Notes under the pieces: generated by a model
The model's input: only the letters and a program-made list of their open reading frames with translations
Database searches by the model: none
Told to the model about the DNA's origin: nothing
Assembly: GCA_964393605.1 (NCBI GenBank)
Contig: CAYMUL010000006.1
Span: 1 to 64,000 of the forward strand
Direction of reading: 5' to 3'
Length of the DNA stretch: 64,000 nucleotides
From: CAYMUL01 sp964393605
GTDB lineage: Bacteria; Bacteroidota; Ignavibacteria; Ignavibacteriales; Ignavibacteriaceae
Translations under genes and position numbers: made by a program
In this document: positions 42,786 to 51,268 of the stretch, in pieces
How the letters are laid out: the number at the start of each line of letters is the position of its first letter
How positions within the stretch are numbered: the stretch's first letter is position 1

Positions 42786-44000
42786 TTAATCGGAAAGAAT
42801 TATTTTAAAAGTAGTTCCGCTGCCAACCGCGGAGTTCTTCACAAAAATTTTTCCTTTATGGTACTCTTCAATTATTCTTTTGGAAAGACTTAAACCCAAA
42901 CCCCAGCCGCGCCGTTTCGTGCTGTAACCCGGCCTGAAAATATCTTTTCTGCGGTTGATGTCAATTCCTTTGCCCGTATCGGAAACGTCAATTTCAACTT
43001 TGTGCTTTAACTGTGAGACAGAAATGGAGATAATTCCATTTTCCGATTCGATAGCATCGAGTGCATTCTTAATTAAATTTTCAATCACCCATTCAAAGAG
43101 TTCGCAATTTATTTTTGCGGTAATATTTGAATCGCCGCTAATTTGAATATTTACTCTCTTTCCCATTTGCGGAATGCGGCGGTTGAAATACTCCACCACT
43201 TTTTGAATACAGAGATAAACTTTTTCATGGTTCAACTCGGGCTTCGATCCAATTTTCGAAAACCTGTTCGTAATCTTTTTAAGTTTTTCAACGTCGTTTT
43301 CAATTTCATCTGTCTGATCGAGCACTTTGTCGGGATCATTGTAATTAATTTTCAGAAGTTCGATCCATCCCATCAAACTTGAAAGAGGCGTACCGAATTG
43401 ATGCGCCGTTTCTTTCGCCATCCCCACCCAGATGTTACTTTGTTCGCTCTTTTTAATTTGTGAAAATCCAACATAGCCAATCAACACAAAAACAGCGACG
43501 ATGAGAATTTGCAAGTAAGGATAGAAAAGAAGTTGATTGATTAACTCGGAATCGCCGTAATGAATTTTTGTTAAGATTAAAGTATCGGCACCCGCAACAT
43601 ATTTAACGAGAATCGGCTGATTTGAAGCATCCATCTCAGCAATCTTTGTTTTAAAAAATTCATGAAGTTTCGCTTCGGAGAGAGTTGTATCAAATTTAAT
43701 ATTTCTAATATCCGTTTTGCTGTACTGATTAATATTGTCATCGGCATCGGTAAGAATCATCGGAAAGTCAATTGGCAGAATTATATTTTCGAAAAGAAAA
43801 GTTAAATCAGTTTCATCGCTTTGCGCGTTGGCAACGTACTCGAGTCCCTTTGCAAAAAGTTTTACGATATCCCTTTCCTTCTGTTGCAATTTTTTTACGA
43901 GAGAATTTGTGTAGAACAAAGTCCCGCCACCAATTGCAAGTGCAATGACGAGAAGGAAAATTTTGATGTTCGTCGATGCGGGACCGCCAAACATTTTCAT
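42786..44000 (-). CDS. Membrane sensor histidine kinase
   Basis: A 404-residue kinase with two membrane helices (about 12-35 and 161-181) flanking a periplasmic sensor region of about 125 residues. The phosphorylation site is His200 in AKETAHQFGTPLSSLMGW. The ATPase part has the N box ENLIKNALDAIE, G1 DTGKGID and G2 RGWGLGLSLSKRIIEE. No response regulator gene is adjacent, so this is an orphan kinase. The HQFGTPLS type of H-box is common in Bacteroidota kinases. Stimulus unknown. Confidence 0.9.
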   Translation of the reverse strand: MKMFGGPASTNIKIFLLVIALAIGGGTLFYTNSLVKKLQQKERDIVKLFAKGLEYVANAQSDETDLTFLFENIILPIDFPMILTDADDNINQYSKTDIRNIKFDTTLSEAKLHEFFKTKIAEMDASNQPILVKYVAGADTLILTKIHYGDSELINQLLFYPYLQILIVAVFVLIGYVGFSQIKKSEQSNIWVGMAKETAHQFGTPLSSLMGWIELLKINYNDPDKVLDQTDEIENDVEKLKKITNRFSKIGSKPELNHEKVYLCIQKVVEYFNRRIPQMGKRVNIQISGDSNITAKINCELFEWVIENLIKNALDAIESENGIISISVSQLKHKVEIDVSDTGKGIDINRRKDIFRPGYSTKRRGWGLGLSLSKRIIEEYHKGKIFVKNSAVGSGTTFKIILSD

Positions 44001-44074
44001 AATTTTTTCTTTTCGATTTTTAATAAAGAATTTTCAATATTCATACTGCAAACATGATGCATTAAGTTAGAATA

Positions 44075-45346
44075 TCAATCCACAAAAAAAGTCTGGCTTC
44101 TTTTCGGACCGACGGAGATAATTCCGATTTTGATATTCGAATTCACCTCGATGAACTTCAAATACTCTTTCGCTTTTGCAGGAAGTTGGTCATAAGAAGA
44201 ACAAGTTTTAGTTTCGGAGTTCCATCCGTCGAGTGTTTCATAAATTGGTATTACTTTGGAAAGCTCATCATAGTCGGGCGGAAATGCTTCTAATTTTTTG
44301 CCGTTCAATTCGTAGGATACGCAAACGTTAATCTTTTCCATCGAATCAAGCACATCAAGTTTTGTAATAGCGGCGGAAGTTAAACCGTTAATCATTGAAG
44401 TATATTTAATTAAGAAAGCATCATACCAGCCGCAACGACGCGGTCTTCCGGTTGTTGCGCCAAACTCACTTCCAATTTTTCTCAACTTCTCTCCGTTTTC
44501 ATCAAGAAGTTCTGTAGGGAAAGGACCTTCACCGACGCGCGTTGTGTACGCTTTAACGATTCCGATGATTGAAGTAATTTTATTCGGAGCAATGCCTGTT
44601 CCGCCGCACGCGCCGCCTGCAGTCGGATGCGATGAAGTAACGAAAGGATACGTCCCATGATCAACATCGAGCAGTGCGCCCTGTGCGCCTTCAAGCATTA
44701 TCGATTTATTTTCTTCGAGCGATTTGTTGAGGAAGTAACTCACATCCGAAACGAGTGGTTTTATTTGTTCGGCATACTCCGAGTATTCGTTATAAATTTC
44801 TTCAAACTTTACTTCGTCTGTTTTATAGATGCAAGAAAAAAGTTTATTCTTATCATCGATTGCCTTTTGAAGTTTAATTTTAAATTTTTCAGGATTGATA
44901 AACTCAGTAATGCGAATACCTTTTCTCGCATATTTATCAATGTATGCAGGACCGATGCCTCTTCCGGTTGTTCCGATTTTTTGTTCGCGGCTCTCTGAAA
45001 TGTTATCAAGAATTTTATGATAGGGGAGAATGAGATGCGCATTGCCGCTTATCTTCAATCTGTCTCCAATTTTTACACCAAGTTTAGAAAGAAGTTCAAT
45101 CTCATCGAGTAAAGCTTTGGGATCTACTACAACGCCATTGCCAATTGCACAAATAACATTTCCGCGCAATATGCCCGAAGGAATTAGATGAAGAATAAAT
45201 TTTTGATCGCCGATTTCGACAGTGTGCCCGGCATTTGCACCGCCTTGATAGCGGGCAACGATGTCCATCTTTTCCGAAAGAAGATCTACAATTTTTCCCT
45301 TTCCTTCATCGCCCCATTGGCTGCCGACAATTACAGAAACACTCAT
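44075..45346 (-). CDS. purA: Adenylosuccinate synthetase
   Basis: A 423-residue enzyme of normal length. The P-loop-like GSQWGDEGKGKIVDLLSE starts at residue 8. Also seen: YQGGANAGHTV, GTTGRGIGPAYIDK, LEGAQGALLDVDHGTYPFVT, and TTGRPRRCGWYDA. It makes adenylosuccinate from IMP, aspartate and GTP, the first step from IMP to AMP. It lies 74 bases upstream of the kinase start on the same strand. A CAAAATTA (TAATTTTG on the minus strand) at 45357-45364 may be its promoter -7 box. Confidence 0.97.
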   Translation of the reverse strand: MSVSVIVGSQWGDEGKGKIVDLLSEKMDIVARYQGGANAGHTVEIGDQKFILHLIPSGILRGNVICAIGNGVVVDPKALLDEIELLSKLGVKIGDRLKISGNAHLILPYHKILDNISESREQKIGTTGRGIGPAYIDKYARKGIRITEFINPEKFKIKLQKAIDDKNKLFSCIYKTDEVKFEEIYNEYSEYAEQIKPLVSDVSYFLNKSLEENKSIMLEGAQGALLDVDHGTYPFVTSSHPTAGGACGGTGIAPNKITSIIGIVKAYTTRVGEGPFPTELLDENGEKLRKIGSEFGATTGRPRRCGWYDAFLIKYTSMINGLTSAAITKLDVLDSMEKINVCVSYELNGKKLEAFPPDYDELSKVIPIYETLDGWNSETKTCSSYDQLPAKAKEYLKFIEVNSNIKIGIISVGPKRSQTFFVD

Positions 45347-45445
45347 TTGAAACTCCCAAAATTATTTTTCAACAAAAATTTGTGAAGGAAAGACAGAAAG
45401 TTGAAATTTGAATTCATCTACAAAACAGATATTTAATGATTGAAC

Positions 45446-45473
45446 AAAAAAAACTCCGGCGTGTACCGGAGTT
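45446..45473 (-). terminator. Terminator of the STAS gene
   Basis: aactccgg (45452-45459) and ccggagtt (45466-45473) form a perfect 8-bp stem. On the minus strand it is followed by TTTTT, 24 bases after the STAS stop codon. Confidence 0.85.
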
Positions 45474-45496
45474 CAACTAAAAAAAATAAAATAAAA

Positions 45497-45835
45497 TTAA
45501 TTAAAACTTTTTACAGCTTCATCGACGGATTTGTAAGTTTCAAAAATTGTAATCAACTTTGTAATCATCAACAAGCTTTGAATTTTATCTGTTACGTTTG
45601 AAAGTTTCAGTTGCCCATCTGCATTTTTAACTGTTGTGAGGGCAGAGATTAACATTCCTAAACCGGAGCTATTCATAAACTTAGCTTCGGCTAAATCGAT
45701 TACTACATTCTTCTTTCCCTCGGCAAGTAATTTCTTTAGCGAATTGCCAAAATCTACGGCTTCCGGTCCGCCCATTACATTTCCTTTTAATTCGGCGACA
45801 ACCGCGTTATATTTTTCATTAAACTTTACTTTCAT
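45497..45835 (-). CDS. STAS domain anti-sigma factor antagonist
   Basis: A 112-residue single STAS domain, like SpoIIAA/RsbV. The phospho-acceptor region is KFMNSSGLGMLISAL (Ser near 57). In partner switching the unphosphorylated form binds an RsbW-like kinase and frees its target; a PP2C phosphatase restores it. It is divergent from the sigma factor gene with 197 bases between, and is one of two STAS genes in the 45.5-55.5 kb cluster. A strong terminator follows. Confidence 0.92.
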   Translation of the reverse strand: MKVKFNEKYNAVVAELKGNVMGGPEAVDFGNSLKKLLAEGKKNVVIDLAEAKFMNSSGLGMLISALTTVKNADGQLKLSNVTDKIQSLLMITKLITIFETYKSVDEAVKSFN

Positions 45836-45876
45836 GAACTACTCCAATTTTTTTTAAGAAATTTAACCAAGCGTGC

Positions 45877-45909
45877 TTTGTTTTCCAACTTCTAAATAAT
45901 ATAATTTTG
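45877..45909 (+). promoter_or_regulatory. Candidate promoter of the sigma/anti-sigma operon
   Basis: tttg (45877-45880), 21 bases, then taattttg (45902-45909): a full match to the Bacteroidota-type TTTG/TAnnTTTG promoter. It lies 123 bases before the sigma gene in the divergent region, leaving a leader of about 115 bases. Confidence 0.4.
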
Positions 45910-46032
45910 AGCAACGGACTTTTTTTAAGTTAAATTGTAGAATAATTACGTCAACTATTTTTTTTGCGACCGCTTTCCATTTAATTTTGAAACTGAAATG
46001 GAACTCAAAATATCATAAAGCGTCAAAAAACT

Positions 46033-46629
46033 ATGAATTCAAAAAACGAAGAAGAAAAAGTGAAACAACAAACTATTTTAACTTTAGACGACGACTTTTC
46101 GCTAATTAAAAAATTTAACGAAGGAGATATAAATTCCTTTTCTATTTTGATAAATCGTCACCGCGAAAAAGTCAGAAATTTAATTTACCTCACACTCGGA
46201 AATACATTCTACATCGATGATATATCGCAGGAAGTTTTTATTTCTGTTTTTAGAAAATTAAAATATTTTCGATATCAGTCGCAGTTCACAACCTGGCTTT
46301 ATCGCGTTACCGTAAATAAATGCCGCGATCATCTTCGTAAAATGAAAATCAGAAGTATTTTTTCTCCGTTTAGTAATGATGAAGAATTCCGCCACTCGCC
46401 AACTATGGCAAAAGAAGAATTCGACACAAAAGAAATTGTAAGAAAACATGTAGCACAACTTCCCGAAGGTTTGAGAATTCCACTCGTGCTGAAAGATTTT
46501 GATGGGCTCAGCTATCAGGAAATAGGGGAATCGCTTAAGATTGAACTCGGCACCGTAAAGTCAAGAATTTTCAGAGCGCGAGAGGCACTCAAAAAATCTC
46601 TTGAACCGTATCAAAAGGAGATCTTATGA
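46033..46629 (+). CDS. ECF-type RNA polymerase sigma factor
   Basis: A 198-residue sigma-70 family protein with regions 2 and 4 only. Region 2: FYIDDISQEVFISVFRKLKY and FTTWLYRVTVNKCRDHLRK. Region 4: LPEGLRIPLVLKDFDGLSYQ, then EIGESLKIELGTVKSRIFRA. This is an extracytoplasmic-function sigma factor of the RpoE/SigW type. The gene overlaps the downstream anti-sigma gene (ATGA), the normal arrangement for control by a membrane anti-sigma factor. Confidence 0.93.
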   Translation: MNSKNEEEKVKQQTILTLDDDFSLIKKFNEGDINSFSILINRHREKVRNLIYLTLGNTFYIDDISQEVFISVFRKLKYFRYQSQFTTWLYRVTVNKCRDHLRKMKIRSIFSPFSNDEEFRHSPTMAKEEFDTKEIVRKHVAQLPEGLRIPLVLKDFDGLSYQEIGESLKIELGTVKSRIFRAREALKKSLEPYQKEIL

Positions 46630-48245
46630 AAAAAAATGATACAGATTTATTGCTTCTTTCCGCTTACATCGATGATGAATTAACACCAATCGAAAAAAAT
46701 TTAGTTGAAGAAAAATTAAAAACATCGGCAGAGTTACGCGCCGAACTTGAAAATCTCCGCAAAATTAAATCACAAGTTAATTCAATTCAGCCGCTTCAGC
46801 CGGATCCGTTTTTTGATACAAGACTTCTCGCTGCATTAGAGACAGATAAATCGAGCTGGAAGCGTTTTTTTGCATTTAGAAAACCGGTTGTAACTTTTGG
46901 ATTATTGACTGTGTTTCTTGCTCTCTTTTTGAAATTCGAGCCAACATTGTTAACCGATTTTTATGAAAGTAAAAAATCCGATCTTGTAGAATTTTACACA
47001 AGCAATTTGAAACCCTATCTCTTCACCTCGAAGTTAACAAGCGAAGACCTTTTCAACTTTGCTTTCAATAAATTCTTACCGTTGAATGAGGATAAAACTA
47101 AAATTCTTAGTTTAGAACATGATGCCGAAGGAAACGAAATTGCTGAGATAAAGTATTCGGCGGTGGGAGATGCCATTTTTAATATGGATTCTTTTGTAAA
47201 AACTTTTTCTCTGAATGAACTTGAAAAGAAAAAAGTTGATTCAATCCTTCTCGTGTACAATGACAAAATTTCCTCCAAAATTTTAGTGAATGAAAATAAT
47301 ACTTTCGCTTTAAATAAAGATATCTGGACTTATCAAAACTTGCTCAAAGCAGAATTGTTGAACGTTGCAAAGAATGCAAATCAAAAAGTTTTTGCATCGA
47401 TAGTTTCCGAACCGAAAGTTGAAGATTTTAATTCTTCCCTGATTAAACTTCGCGAATTGAAAAATGATGTGCAAAATGTTTATGTGTGCATAAATCCCGA
47501 TACAGTTTTTTCAATAGAACTGAATATCGATGAAGATAGATTAAAATCGGAATTCCGTTCCGCACGTGCCGCTGCCAATGAAGAATTGGAAAAAGCAAAT
47601 AAGGAAATTGAACAAGCAAACAAAGCCTTGAATGAAAATTTCAAAGTTTTTGTTCATCCAAAAACTAAGAATAGAAATCATCCATCCAACAATACGACTG
47701 ATGTAGTTGTCTATTCCGATACACAGTCATTTAAAATAAAAATTCCGGGAATGAATTTCCCTGTCAGCGATAAGAAAAAAGATAATCTTTCCGTAGTGAA
47801 GTGGATGGATTTTGCAATTGGACAATTGAAAGAATTTAACATCGAAATGCGGATTGATTCATTCAGTTCCCAAAATTCTTTCTCCTTCACCGTTTCACCA
47901 AATAAAAACTCCAGGAAGAAAAACTTACAAGTAACTTCTGTCGGTGATGGAAATTTTGTCGAAGAGGAAAAGGATAATCAAAATTATTATTTTAATAATG
48001 AAGATGCTTCACGCAAAGCCGAGTATAAATCGATAAATCTCGATTCTCTTTTACGCAATTTCAATTTTGAAATTAAAGAAGATTCAATCGTGATTGAAAA
48101 TTACAACTCGAAGGAGATTGACAGCATCTGGAAACATCTTCCGGGCAACATTAAAGAGGAGATGAAAATTCTTAAGAGAGAACTCGATCAACTTCGCCGC
48201 GAAATGAATACATGGAAAAAAGAAGTTCCGCGAAACCCCAAATAA
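46626..48245 (+). CDS. Membrane anti-sigma factor with long outer domain
   Basis: A 539-residue protein. The N-terminal part (LLLLSAYIDDELTPIEKNLV, residues 9-28, then a helix to about 45) matches the anti-sigma domain in outline, but the His and CxxC zinc ligands are absent. One membrane helix follows near 84-103 (VVTFGLLTVFLALFLKF). About 430 residues lie outside, with a coiled coil near 310-335 (EELEKANKEIEQANKALNEN) and a charged C-terminal helix. It should hold the ECF sigma factor at the membrane until a signal arrives. The outer domain is not recognised and is unusually large. Confidence 0.72.
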   Translation: MKKNDTDLLLLSAYIDDELTPIEKNLVEEKLKTSAELRAELENLRKIKSQVNSIQPLQPDPFFDTRLLAALETDKSSWKRFFAFRKPVVTFGLLTVFLALFLKFEPTLLTDFYESKKSDLVEFYTSNLKPYLFTSKLTSEDLFNFAFNKFLPLNEDKTKILSLEHDAEGNEIAEIKYSAVGDAIFNMDSFVKTFSLNELEKKKVDSILLVYNDKISSKILVNENNTFALNKDIWTYQNLLKAELLNVAKNANQKVFASIVSEPKVEDFNSSLIKLRELKNDVQNVYVCINPDTVFSIELNIDEDRLKSEFRSARAAANEELEKANKEIEQANKALNENFKVFVHPKTKNRNHPSNNTTDVVVYSDTQSFKIKIPGMNFPVSDKKKDNLSVVKWMDFAIGQLKEFNIEMRIDSFSSQNSFSFTVSPNKNSRKKNLQVTSVGDGNFVEEEKDNQNYYFNNEDASRKAEYKSINLDSLLRNFNFEIKEDSIVIENYNSKEIDSIWKHLPGNIKEEMKILKRELDQLRREMNTWKKEVPRNPK

Positions 48246-48403
48246 AATTTGAGATTTAAATTCACGCATCCCTCTTTCATAGGATAAATTTCATCTATCC
48301 TTTATAAAATCCGATTATCATAGAAGGAAAAATAGTTCCCGAATGATCCAATAATTTCCATTCAAAAATGAAGTTATTTCAATAAATTTGCTTTCAAGTC
48401 AGA

Positions 48404-50467
48404 ATGGAATTATCAAAAATTAACATATCGAACATCAAGCAAAACGCCAAAGCACAGGTATTAATTCTGAGCGTAATTGGTTTGTTGCTATTTATTTTTC
48501 TTGTTGAAAACAGAGAAAGTTTATTCCTTGTAGTTGCAAAGGAACTGATTGTAGTTTTTATAATCTATTCGATCATCTCCAATTACACGAATCTTTTCGG
48601 GAAGAAAAATTTTAAGCCGATTAAACTTGTAATCAGTTTTTTAGTTGCAAATTTGTTCATACTTGCCAACGCTCATATCTTCGAGTTAATTGTCAGATAT
48701 GTTTTCGGATTCAACGAAGAGGAATTGTATAAGAGCGGTTCGCCGTTTCTCAAAGGCGCAATCTTCACTTTCAATTTTACACTGATGATTGTAACGGCTT
48801 ACTTCTTCATAGTATTCAAAGAATTTCTATTTTATAAACAGAGAAGAAATCTTAAAACATACTACATAGCTTTGGTGTTATTCGTATTCCTTGCAGGATT
48901 GACAGCACTTCTCAACGAACACAAAGATTACAAATTTATAAATCTCGCAATAACAGTAAACGCGATAATTTTAATCGTCATCAATTCGCTTAAAATTTCA
49001 TGGATAGCATTCCTAAGTCAAAAAGAAAAAAAACAACTGCTGATGCTGTCAATTTTAATCTGCGCCCTTTTCATTGTGAACTTGAATTATAATGTTGCGG
49101 ATGACTTTATTACATCGATGACGGGTTCGTTCTCTCCGGCTTTACACCATCTGCTATTCATCTTTTATGTGTACGGAATAATTTATTTCAGCATTTTATT
49201 TTTGACCGTGCTGTTTCATTTGCCTACTGCGGCGGAGTTCGACAGAAAAGCAAATGAAGTTTCTTCACTACAATTTTTTAGCAAAATGATTAATGAAGTG
49301 CGCGACGATTCCGAACTTGCCGAAACAATTACCGAGCTTGCGCTGAAGGTATGCGATGGCAGTGCCGCATGGATGACTCGCTCGAGCAACTCCGCCGATC
49401 AACCGATTGCACCGCAGAAAATCGGGTTCTTTTATGCTGAAAAAATTTCCCGTCATGTTTTTACAAACGGTTTGGCGAGAGGGAATACGAAGATTGAATA
49501 TTTCGATTTGCGCCCTTACACAAAAACTCAAACTTCGGAAGAAAAATATTCATACGTGGCAGTTGCAAAACTTAGTTCACACAGAAATGACGCGGGTTAT
49601 CTCTTCATCGTAAAAAAAGATGATGCGCCGTTTGATGATGAAGATCGTTCCGCACTGGAAACATTTTCCGAATACACCGCAATTGCACTCGAAAATTCTT
49701 CGCTACTCAAAGAATCAATTGAAAAAGAAAGACTTGAAAAAGAACTCGATGTTGCGCGCGAAATTCAATACAAACTTATTCCGCAAAAAATTCCTACAAT
49801 TGAAAAATTTGATGTTGCCGCGATGTACATTCCTGCATTTGAAGTTGGCGGAGATTATTATGACTTCTTCGAATTCGAGAATGGAAATATCGGATTCACA
49901 ATTGCCGATGTTTCGGGAAAAGGGATTACAGCCGCATTTATCATGGCTGAAATTAGAGGGATCATAGAATCATATTCAAAAATCCTTTCTTCGCCCAAAG
50001 AAATTATGGACAAAGTAAATGTTACATTGAAGAGAACTCTCGACAAAAAAAGTTTTGTTACTGCGGCTTACGGAATGATAAATTTATCATCAGGAAAATT
50101 AAAGATGGTTCGCGCAGGTCATTGCCCGATATTAACAATCAGAAAAAACAACATTGAAATTTTGAAACCGCGCGGCATCGGGTTGGGTTTAAGTTACAAC
50201 GGTTTTTTCAAAGAAAGTTTAGAAGAGATTGAATTGAATTTAGAAAAAGACGATATCTTAATTTTATTCACCGATGGAATTCTTGAAGCAAAGAATGAAC
50301 ATCTCGAAGATTTCGGATTAGATTCGGTGCAAGAAATCGTGCGGCAAAATTCTCATCTCTCTTCGGAAGAGATTGCAAATATTATTTTTAAAGAAGTCAT
50401 GCTCTTTTCAGAAAATTGTGTACAGCATGACGATATGACACTAATGGTTTTTAAAAGAAAGAATTAA
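48404..50467 (+). CDS. 7TM-GAF-SpoIIE (PP2C) phosphatase
   Basis: A 687-residue protein. About seven membrane helices (18-280) are followed by a GAF-like domain (about 290-440) and a SpoIIE-type PP2C phosphatase (about 455-687: VGGDYYDFFE, ADVSGKGITAAFIMAE, LFTDGILEAKN and QHDDMTLMVF, which supply the metal-binding Asp residues). It should remove the phosphate from a STAS protein and so open the switch. A linker helix EKERLEKELDVAREIQ joins GAF and phosphatase. The start is in a 158-bp gap after the anti-sigma gene. Confidence 0.9.
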   Translation: MELSKINISNIKQNAKAQVLILSVIGLLLFIFLVENRESLFLVVAKELIVVFIIYSIISNYTNLFGKKNFKPIKLVISFLVANLFILANAHIFELIVRYVFGFNEEELYKSGSPFLKGAIFTFNFTLMIVTAYFFIVFKEFLFYKQRRNLKTYYIALVLFVFLAGLTALLNEHKDYKFINLAITVNAIILIVINSLKISWIAFLSQKEKKQLLMLSILICALFIVNLNYNVADDFITSMTGSFSPALHHLLFIFYVYGIIYFSILFLTVLFHLPTAAEFDRKANEVSSLQFFSKMINEVRDDSELAETITELALKVCDGSAAWMTRSSNSADQPIAPQKIGFFYAEKISRHVFTNGLARGNTKIEYFDLRPYTKTQTSEEKYSYVAVAKLSSHRNDAGYLFIVKKDDAPFDDEDRSALETFSEYTAIALENSSLLKESIEKERLEKELDVAREIQYKLIPQKIPTIEKFDVAAMYIPAFEVGGDYYDFFEFENGNIGFTIADVSGKGITAAFIMAEIRGIIESYSKILSSPKEIMDKVNVTLKRTLDKKSFVTAAYGMINLSSGKLKMVRAGHCPILTIRKNNIEILKPRGIGLGLSYNGFFKESLEEIELNLEKDDILILFTDGILEAKNEHLEDFGLDSVQEIVRQNSHLSSEEIANIIFKEVMLFSENCVQHDDMTLMVFKRKN

Positions 50468-50479
50468 CGGAGAAATCAG

Positions 50480-50827
50480 ATGCCAGAATTCAAAACTGAT
50501 ATTCGGGAAAATAACGGAATAAAAATAATCGACCTTAAAGGATACCTTGACGCACACACGGCTCATCATCTTGAAGAAGCATTTTCAAAGTTGATTGAAA
50601 CTAATGAGTTTAAAGTTGTTGTGAATTTTGAGAACTTAAAATATATCAGCAGTGCAGGGCTTGGTGTGTTCATGGCTTTTATTGAAACGATGCGGAACAA
50701 TAGCGGCGATATTAAACTTGCGGCTATGCAACCCAATGTTTTCAATATCTTCGACCTCCTCGGCTTTCCGATGCTTTACGATATTCTTCCTAACGAATCA
50801 GATGCTGTAAAAAAATTTTCTAACTAA
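50480..50827 (+). CDS. STAS domain anti-sigma factor antagonist (second)
   Basis: A 115-residue STAS protein with LKYISSAGLGVFMAFIETM around the phospho-serine (near 58). It is a second RsbV/SpoIIAA-like protein, in direct tandem with the RsbW-like kinase gene (12-base gap) and behind the first phosphatase (12-base gap). Its closest functional partner is therefore likely that kinase. Start supported by cggaga. Confidence 0.93.
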   Translation: MPEFKTDIRENNGIKIIDLKGYLDAHTAHHLEEAFSKLIETNEFKVVVNFENLKYISSAGLGVFMAFIETMRNNSGDIKLAAMQPNVFNIFDLLGFPMLYDILPNESDAVKKFSN

Positions 50828-50839
50828 AAAGTTTTTATT

Positions 50840-51268
50840 GTGCAAAAATTAAATTCCATATTAAAAGTAAAAAGCAACACGGAGAACCTAACTCTCATTC
50901 GCGATTTTGTGCGCGAACACGCTGTTGCAAATGGTTTCTCCGATGATGCAATTAATGACATAATGCTTGCCTCCGACGAAGCCGCAACTAACATAATGAA
51001 ACATTCATACAAAGCAAATTCTTCAGGGGAGATTGAAGTCTCGGTTGTAGTAATTGGTGAAGAACTTGAAATTATTTTAAGGGATAATGGCAAGTCTTTT
51101 AATCCGAATGATATTCCTTCTCCAAATATGGAAAAATATTTTAACGAAAAAAGAGTTGGCGGTTTGGGTCTTCATTTGATGCGAACGCTAATGGATTCCG
51201 TGGAATACAGCGCGGCGAAAAACGGAAATAAACTTGTGCTTAAAAAGAAACTTAAAAAAGTATCATGA
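50840..51268 (+). CDS. RsbW-like anti-sigma/serine kinase (HATPase_c_2)
   Basis: A 142-residue GHKL ATPase. N box ASDEAATNIMKHSY (about 48-61), G1 LRDNGKSFNP, and G2 GGLGLHLMRTLMD. Proteins of this type phosphorylate a STAS partner and sequester a sigma factor or another target. The start is GTG at 50840. It is the only kinase of this class in the window, serving two STAS proteins and three phosphatases. It overlaps the next gene by 4 bases. Confidence 0.92.
   Translation: MQKLNSILKVKSNTENLTLIRDFVREHAVANGFSDDAINDIMLASDEAATNIMKHSYKANSSGEIEVSVVVIGEELEIILRDNGKSFNPNDIPSPNMEKYFNEKRVGGLGLHLMRTLMDSVEYSAAKNGNKLVLKKKLKKVS

Noticed and set aside
48281..48301. Terminator after the anti-sigma gene
   Set aside because: Only a 6-bp A/T-rich stem (aggata/tatcct) with a poor T-tail; too weak to call.
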